A DNA stretch of 64,000 nt from Taishania sp045629585 (GTDB lineage Bacteria; Bacteroidota; Bacteroidia; Flavobacteriales_D; Crocinitomicaceae), in the NCBI GenBank assembly GCA_045629585.1, contig JAZQRM010000064.1, positions 62,001 through 126,000 of the forward strand. Direction: 5' to 3'. A program made the position numbers and the translations under genes. The notes under the pieces are model-generated. The model had not been told where the DNA came from, did not search any database, and saw only the letters and a list, made by a program, of their open reading frames with translations. This document shows positions 1 through 8,300 of the stretch, piece by piece. Position 1 is the first letter of the stretch. Each line of letters starts with the position of its first letter.

Positions 1-1
1 T

Positions 2-1831
2 ACATCAATAATGAGTACATTGTTCGTTGTAGGAACATTGGATGGGTGTACAGGAGAGGCCATGTCTTTTCAAATGAAAGTACTACCGGATATGCAACTG
101 GATATTACAACAGATGATTTAGTTTTTTGTCAAAACACTGAAATGGCATCGTTTACAGTTAACCTACTTAATAATACAGCTCCATATATTCTGACTTATT
201 CCATCGACGGAGGCAGTGAGTTAACAACAACTGGAAATGAATTAATTCATATACCAGTTCATACAGATGTAGCAGGCACTTTTATATATACTATTTTTAA
301 TATTCAGGAAAGTGGACCTCAAAGTTGTATAACAAATAGTAATGAGAGCGTTTCCATCATAGTTTATGAGTTACCCATTGTGGATGCAGGAGATGATGTG
401 CAGGTCTGTTCGGGGACAGATTATTTGTTAACTGCTGTAGGAACAGCAGTTAATTATTATTGGAGTAGTGGGCAAGAAAATGGAAGCTTGATTTTGGTCG
501 ACAGTCCTGTTCTTTTAACTGTGACAGGTGTGAGTAGTGAAGGTTGTCAAAATACAGATCAATTAGAAATTACTACATTTCCTAAGATCCCAGTTGTTTT
601 AAATGAAGATGAAAGTATCTGTTTAGGAGAAGAGGTAATATTGTATGCTTCTATGTCAGATGGCTCTTTTGGAACATTCGATTGGAGTGATGGTGTAATT
701 AATGGAGAGCCTTTTACACCCAATGAAACAAATATGTATATAATTACTTCTGTCGATATGTATGGATGTCAGCAAATTGGAGAAGTTACAATAACGGTAC
801 AACCTCTCCCAATTATTTCAGCAGGATCCAACCGAATTGTGTGTTTTGGCGAACCTATAATTCTTACAGGTGAAGGTGCTGATGGAGGTACATATGAATG
901 GAATAATGGTGTAATTAATGGCCAGCCTTTTTTACCTTCAGAAGGAGGGCATACTTATACCGTTATTGGTACAGATCAAAATGGTTGTCAGAATACAAGC
1001 TCAATTGATATTATGGTTGAATCTAGGCCAGAAGTTTCATTTATAGTGACGCAAGACGGATTGTGTGCGCCTGTCGAGGTGCAATTGATAAATACTTCTG
1101 AAGTGTTAACATCAACGTGTATATGGTATATTGAAGGGTTCGAGCCAATTATTGGGTGCGATCAGCAAAGCATTATACTAAATAATACAGGAAATTACTC
1201 AGTGACTCTAAGTTTAGGGTCTAATGTGGCAGGTTGTGCAGCTGAACATACAAGTGAGAATGTTATAAGGGTAGAACAAACACCGGTAGCCTATTTCACT
1301 TACAGTCCATCAGAGGTTACAGAAATAAATAGTGTCGTTGAATTTTTTAATAGTACAGTAGGTGAGGAAGGAATAAGTTATTTTTGGGAGTTTGGAGATT
1401 TAGGGACCTCAACAAGTGTAAATCCTATTTATGATTTTAAAGGAAATGTAGCCATGCATCCAGTTACTTTAACAGCGACATCGCTTTTAGGGTGTAAAGG
1501 CTCTTATACACATATGATTCGTGTGTCGGAAGATCTAGTATTTTATATACCTAATGCATTTACTCCAAATGATGATGAATTAAATCAAACTTTTCAACCC
1601 GTATTCGTATCTGGATATGATCCCAGTGATTATGAATTAATCATATATAATCGTTGGGGTGAGAAAATATTTGAATCGCATGATGTAGCCGGAGGATGGA
1701 ATGGACGATATGGAATAGATGGAGATATTTGTCCAGTGGGGATGTATGTGTGGACAATTGTTGTTCGAAATAGTTCAAGTACTAAAGCAGGACGTTCTGC
1801 ATATAATGGTCATGTAAGCTTAATAAGATAA
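2..1831 (+). CDS. Giant secreted T9SS type B repeat protein, C-terminal part (5' end outside window)
   Basis: The frame is open to the window edge, so the first visible ATG (position 11) is probably internal and the true start lies upstream. The visible 600 or so residues are Ig/PKD-like modules with one conserved cysteine pair each, then a PKD-like module (SYFWEFGDLGTS) and a C-terminal gliding-motility-associated sorting domain with the hallmarks IPNAFTPN, YNRWGEKIFES, GGWNGRYG and CPVGMYVW. In this family that domain directs export through the type IX system to the cell surface; the protein is therefore probably a surface adhesin or a secreted matrix protein. The whole visible part is collinear with the C-terminal 600 residues of the next giant protein (2394-11231), so the two are tandem paralogues. 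Ligand and exact role are unknown. Confidence 0.85.
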   Translation, partial: TSIMSTLFVVGTLDGCTGEAMSFQMKVLPDMQLDITTDDLVFCQNTEMASFTVNLLNNTAPYILTYSIDGGSELTTTGNELIHIPVHTDVAGTFIYTIFNIQESGPQSCITNSNESVSIIVYELPIVDAGDDVQVCSGTDYLLTAVGTAVNYYWSSGQENGSLILVDSPVLLTVTGVSSEGCQNTDQLEITTFPKIPVVLNEDESICLGEEVILYASMSDGSFGTFDWSDGVINGEPFTPNETNMYIITSVDMYGCQQIGEVTITVQPLPIISAGSNRIVCFGEPIILTGEGADGGTYEWNNGVINGQPFLPSEGGHTYTVIGTDQNGCQNTSSIDIMVESRPEVSFIVTQDGLCAPVEVQLINTSEVLTSTCIWYIEGFEPIIGCDQQSIILNNTGNYSVTLSLGSNVAGCAAEHTSENVIRVEQTPVAYFTYSPSEVTEINSVVEFFNSTVGEEGISYFWEFGDLGTSTSVNPIYDFKGNVAMHPVTLTATSLLGCKGSYTHMIRVSEDLVFYIPNAFTPNDDELNQTFQPVFVSGYDPSDYELIIYNRWGEKIFESHDVAGGWNGRYGIDGDICPVGMYVWTIVVRNSSSTKAGRSAYNGHVSLIR

Positions 1832-1965
1832 TTTTAGGTTTCCAAGTTAAGGAGAAATAAAACACGAAGATCTGAAACATTTTAGAATGTTATTCGTATT
1901 ATTATGATATACTTAGGTGTATAGATTGATGCTTTATAATAACAATTTAAAAAAAAACTACTGCG

Positions 1966-2388
1966 ATGAGAACTATTTCGATATTCGTTTTTCTGTGCTT
2001 AAATTATGTTGCTCTTGCGCAGCAGATTTCCCCTATTTCAAGTACAGAAAAAAAGATTAATGGCTTACCAAATTCGCAAGTGAACATTAGTAACGATAGA
2101 CAATTAGGAAAGGGAAGTTTATCGAATAATGAAGATTTGTTGAATACAAACACTTATTCATCAACGATTATTTATGTTCAAAATGGACAAGAATTAATTG
2201 CTTATACTTTATCTCCATCTGATTATCATTTGTTAAAAGTCAAATTAGACGAATTAGTAGCGTTAAATCAGATGCTATCAGCACCAGATTTATTACCAAA
2301 TACAAAGGAACAATTAGAAAGGTTACGTATCGATGCTCAAAGCACATATGACCAGTTGTTAGTACAAGCAGTTGCAAACGCCAAATAG
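1966..2388 (+). CDS. Small secreted protein of unknown function between two giant adhesins
   Basis: A 140-residue protein with a clear N-terminal signal peptide (MRTISIFVFLCLNYVALAQQ, cleavage likely after ALA). The mature part is polar, Asn/Ser/Leu-rich, with a helical, possibly coiled-coil C-terminal half (about residues 80-135). I recognise no family. Its stop codon is five bases from the first ATG of the giant gene downstream, so the two are almost certainly cotranscribed and perhaps translationally coupled. Position suggests a role in secretion, folding or anchoring of the giant partner, but this is inference from context only. No cysteines and no sorting domain are present, so it may stay in the periplasm. 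Confidence 0.75.
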   Translation: MRTISIFVFLCLNYVALAQQISPISSTEKKINGLPNSQVNISNDRQLGKGSLSNNEDLLNTNTYSSTIIYVQNGQELIAYTLSPSDYHLLKVKLDELVALNQMLSAPDLLPNTKEQLERLRIDAQSTYDQLLVQAVANAK

Positions 2389-2393
2389 TGAAG

Positions 2394-5300
2394 ATGATGA
2401 AACAATTACTACTTTTAGGACTATTGCTTTTTAGCTTTATAGGTACCACACAAGCGCAATGTACTTTTCAAAGTATTTCTCAATTGCTATTTTCGCCGTG
2501 TGAAGTAAACGAAACATTTACCATTTCAGGGACACTTAGTTTTGCAAATCCTCCAACGACTGGAGATCTTATATTAAGAGATTGCTCAGGCTATGAAACG
2601 GTGGTAGCATCAGCACCCTTTGGAGCAACAATAGCTTTTTCGGGAAATGGTTTTGTAGCAACAGGTGCAAATTGTTCATTAACTTTTCGTTTCTCAAACG
2701 GAGGATGCACAACCCCAACTTTTTCTATAGCGTTTCCTTCTTGTAATTGTGGATTTACAAATTCTAATTTGTCAAGAGGTGTGTGTGATCCTTTAACAAA
2801 TACATATACTCTTACAGGGACTTTGATATTTGGTTTTCCTCCTACGACAGGTCAATTAATCATACAAAACTGTTATGGACAACAAGTGGTTCTAAATCCG
2901 CCATTTGTTTCTCCTGTTTCTTACAATTTCCCAGGTATGCCTTCTAATGGCGCTGCGTGTTCTGTTAATGCTTTTTTTACTGCTGAAGCAGGATGCGATA
3001 TGTTACACGATGGTTGGACAAATCAACCTTCTTGTTTTTGGGAATGTGAGACAGATGCGGGTACTTTTTTCAGTTTTGCTGATGGTATGACCAATAGCGT
3101 ACATCCTGGCCCTTACGATTTATGTTATGATGATTTACTTTTGATTGACTCAAATGGAGACTTCATATTACCGTCTCCACAAACAGGCATAGTGGATGAA
3201 AATAATAATCCGATTCAGTATGATCCAGGGATTTGGTTGTTGCTTTATTCATGTGCCCCAACGCTTCAATCTCCCGTTTCTTTTTTAGATGACCCTTGTT
3301 TTTTAGGAGTTGTATCTTCAGATGAAGCACCTTGGGTCTTTCAAAATACGCTTGGTGATAACGTTCCTAGGTGGTTTGTTCCACTAACGATGTATAGCCA
3401 AATCGACGGTATTTTCGATATTAATACGATAATAAACGGACAAGAATATCATTGTTTTGATCTTGGAGAACCAATACAAGTGAATTTTTTAAGAGAAATT
3501 ACGGGTAATGTCACTCAAGATTGTCAATTAGGGACTGTAACGACGAGATTGCAAGGTGGTAAACCGTCACAAGTTACTGGTCAAACATTTAATATTGTTC
3601 CAGCATCTGTTACACCTGTAAATGCTACAATTGTTCAAGGTTCTGCAACGAATGGAGGGGATTTAATTATTGGAGGATTGACCCCTGGCCAGACTTATAG
3701 TTATATCATTCGGGATGGGGTAGGTTGTGGAGTGATCGTTTCGGGTACATATGTAGGGCCAAATAATGCAACAATTAGTTATCCCAATACAGCTTTTTGT
3801 TTAGGAAGTGGTACTGTAAATCCAACAATTACAGGTACAACAGGTGGCGTGTTTTCTAGTACTACCGGTTTAGTTTTAAATGCTGTTTCAGGGGTCGTGA
3901 ATACCACAACATCAACTCCTGGTGCATATACAGTTACTTATACACCACCTGGAGGATATTGTGCTAATCCAACAACTACAACTATTACAATTCATCCACG
4001 ACCAACATTAGTAACAGCAAATAATACGATGTGTCTTGGAGAGCCGGTAACACTAAATGTTTCTGGAGCTAATACCTATTCTTGGACACCAGCAGCAACG
4101 TTAACTCCTTCGACGGGAGCTAGTGTAGTAGCTAATCCAACAACAAATACAAATTATACAGTAACAGGAACAGATGTAAATGGCTGCACGAATACGGCGT
4201 CTGTTACAGTGACAGTTTTTCCACAACCTATTTTAGCTGGAGTTTTATCTGGGTGTATCGGACAAACAAGACAATTAACTTATTCAGCAACGGTTAATCC
4301 AATTAACCCTTTTGTTTCATCTAATCCAGCTGTTGCAACTGTTAATGGAACAGGTATAGTTACAGGGGTTAGTCCTGGTACAACAGAAATCACGTATACG
4401 AATAGTAATGGATGTAGTCGAACTGTAACATTTTTAGTTCATCCGAATCCTGTGATCACAGTGAATAGCCCTACGATTTGTCAAACTGGTACAGCAACAT
4501 TGACCGCAACAGGAGGAGCAATGTATTCATGGACACCAGCAACCAATTTAAATGTAACTAACACGGCATCTGTAGTGTTTACTCCAGGGGAAACTACAAA
4601 TTATACCGTAAGAGGAACCACAGCAAATGGATGTTCGAATACAGCGGTATCAACGGTGACTGTTTTACCAAATGCACCAATTAATGCAGGGGTAGACCAA
4701 ACAATTTGTTTAGGTGATGCAGCAACACTATCAGCTATAGGTGGGGTATCCTATAATTGGAATAATGGTTTAGGAGCAGGACAAAATCAAACCGTAAGTC
4801 CAACATCAAATACGATTTATACAGTTACAGGTACGGATGAAAATGGATGCGTGGGGGCAGATCAAGTTTTAGTATCTGTATTACCGCTACCAACTGCTTC
4901 AATTAGTGGCACGACAAATGTCTGTGTTGGTGGAGCTGCTCCTATGATTACTTTGACAAGTACTTCAGTAAATGCACCGTTTACTTTCACCTATACAATT
5001 AACGGTGGCACAACTCAAACAATTGTTTCTACAGGTAGCACTCTAACTATTCCTGTGCCAACAACAACAGAAGGAGTATATACTTATGCATTGACCGGTA
5101 TTACAGATGCTATCGGCTGTTCACAAGCTCAAACGGGACAAGCCATAGTAACCGTAAATACGTTACCAAGTGCAACTATTTCTGATGGTTTAACGGTATG
5201 TCAAGGACAAGTTAATCCTTCTTTAACTTTAACAGGAGTAAACGGGGGTGCGCCATATACTTTTACTTACACAATCAATAATGGTATGCCAATAACTGTG

Positions 5301-8300
5301 AATTCTAACATGTCTGGAATAGCGCAAGTAGTGGTGCCAACAACAACGGTAGGAACCTTTACTTATCAGTTAACAAATGTAACGAGTGCAAATGGGTGCG
5401 GACAAGCTCAAACAGCACAAAGCACAGTAATTATTCAGCCTTTACCTATAGTTACAGCAACTGTTCCATCTCTTGTTTGTCAAGGTGCACCACAACCTTC
5501 GGTGACATTTACAGCAACAGGAGGAACTGCTCCTTACGTGATCACTTATAATATCAATGGTGGAGCGCCTCAAACAATTAACACAGCTGGGAATTCAGCA
5601 ATTGTACCTGTTTTAACGACTACTCCAGGAGTGTTTAATTTCAATGTTGTAAGTGTTACAGATAATGATGGGAACGGATGTGTAAATAATCAATCTGTCA
5701 CTGCTACTGTTACAGTTAGTGCCAGTCCAATAATAACAGGAACACTTTCGGTTTGTCTGGGGTCAACAAGTCAATTGATGGGGACAGCTCCAGTTTCAAC
5801 AGTCAATCCGTGGGTTTCTTCCAATCCAGCAGTAGCAACTATATCTAACACCGGTTTAGTAACTGCTTTGTCTGTTGGTTCAACAACCATTACCTACACA
5901 AATGAAGCAGGTTGCGTGATTTCTGAAAATTTTTCTGTTGTTACCTCACCAACTATTTTTGTACCTGCGGTTTCTGTATGCCCAGGAACACCCATATCGC
6001 TTACTGCTACAGGAGCTCAGAACTACTCTTGGATTCCAGCAACTAACTTAAATACAACAGCAGGTGCGACGGTGGTATTTACAGGTAATGTAGCACAAAC
6101 ATATACTGTCACAGGTGTTGATGCTAGTGGTTGTACAGGAACAACGACTGTTACAGTTGATATTTTACCATTGCCAACTATTACGGCAAGTGCAGACCAA
6201 GTGATATGCCCAGGTGGAAATGCAACAATATTTGCAACGGGTGGGGTATCTTATACTTGGGATAACGGTTTAGGTGCTGGTCAAACGCAAACAGTTTCTC
6301 CAACATCTGCTACAAATTATACCGTTACCGTTACTGGAGCAAATGGCTGTATAAATACAGATCAAGTGTTGATCTCTTTATCCACACCTCCAACAGCAAA
6401 TGTTGCAGGAGGAACAACCGTTTGTCAATCGGCAACTAATCCTCAAGTTGTATTTACAGGAACAAATGGAACTGCACCTTATACATTTACTTATACATTA
6501 AATGGAGGAGGGGTTTTAACGGCTGTTTCTGATGCAACAGGAATTGCAAGACTAAACGTCTCTACAGTAGCCGTAGGAACACAATCCTACGTGTTGACTG
6601 GAGTAACCGATGTAAATGGATGTAGTTGGACAACAGCAGCAACAAGTGATTTTGTAATTCTTCCATTACCATTAGCTACTATCACAGGAAATGCAAATGT
6701 GTGTCAAAATGCCGCTCAACCTCAAATTACAATTACAGGAACAAACGGAACAGCACCTTATGTATTTACTTATTCCTTAAATGGAGCAGGAGCTCAAACG
6801 GTGATTTCTGATGGAAATGGTATTGCACAAATCAACGCTCCAACAACTATTGCTGGTACGTATACTTATACTTTAACACAAGTAGCAGATGCAACGGCAA
6901 ATGCTTGTTCTCAAGTTCAAACAGGAACAGCCTCGGTAGTCGTTACACCTTTACCGACAGCAACCATTGCAGGTTCTGTTAATGTTTGTCAAGGAGATGC
7001 GTCTCCTATGGTTACTTTTACAGGTGCAAATGGAATAGCGCCTTATACATTCTCTTATAACATCAATGGGGGGACGACTCAAACGATTATATCAGCTGGA
7101 AATTCTGCAAGTTTATTAGTACCGACAGGAACAATTGGAACGTTTAATTACAATTTGATAAGTGTTGGAGATAATACAGTCGCTGGTTGTTCACAACCTC
7201 AAGCAGGAACGGCTACTTTTGTAGTAAACACAAATCCAAGTCCTGTAATCGCTGGTCAAGAAGAATATTGTATCGGTAATACAGCTACAGTAAATACAAC
7301 TCAGTTTTTTAATAGTTACGTTTGGTCGAACGGACAGATAACAGCAAATGCACAAGTAACAGCTGCAAATAATCCAGTTGTTGTCACTGTAACGAATGCT
7401 TTTGGTTGTCAAGCTACTTCTGCACCTTTTAATGTAACTGAAAATACAACAATCATTAACAATACAACTATTGCTATCTGCCAAGGACAAGCAGCAACCA
7501 TTCATGGGGTTGTAAGAACGGTTGCTGGAGTTTACACCAATACCGTTCCTTCCGTTCAAGGCTGTGATAGTACTTCCAATGTAACTTTATTGGTTAACTC
7601 ACTACCAAATGTGAATGCAGGTGTAGATCGTACGATCTGTACTGGGGAATCGGTAACTTTAACAGCTGGTGGTGCTACCAACTTTAACTGGAATAATGGA
7701 GTTACGAATGGAGTTCCATTTCAACCAACAGCTACGCAGATTTATACCGTTACCGGAACAGACGCTAATGGATGTACAAATGCAGATCAAGTAGTAATTA
7801 CGGTCAATGCGATTCCAACCATTGCGGCAATAAATAACCAAACAATATGTTCAGCAACAAATTCTTCAGCAGTTACTTTTACAGGAAATTTACCAGGTAC
7901 TACTTTTTCTTGGATAAATTCAAATCCAGTTATTGGATTAGCGGCTAATGGTAATGGAAATATTGCTATGTTCAATGGGGTTAATGCAACAGGAGGAAGT
8001 GTTTCAGGAACAGTAACAGTGACTCCTTCATTAAATGGATGTACAGGTACACCAACGACTTTTACAATTACCGTTTTACCAGCCCCAACGGCATCAATTT
8101 CAGGAACGACAAGTGTGTGTGTTAATTCAACTATGCCGCAAGTGACGTTTACAGGTGCAAATGGAACAGCTCCTTACACTTTCCGTTATTCTATAAATAA
8201 TGGAGCCGTTTTGACCACAAATTCGGTTGGTAACACGGCTGTAATAAATGTGCCGGTAAATAATGTAGGTATTTACAATTATCGTTTGGTAGGAGTGTCC

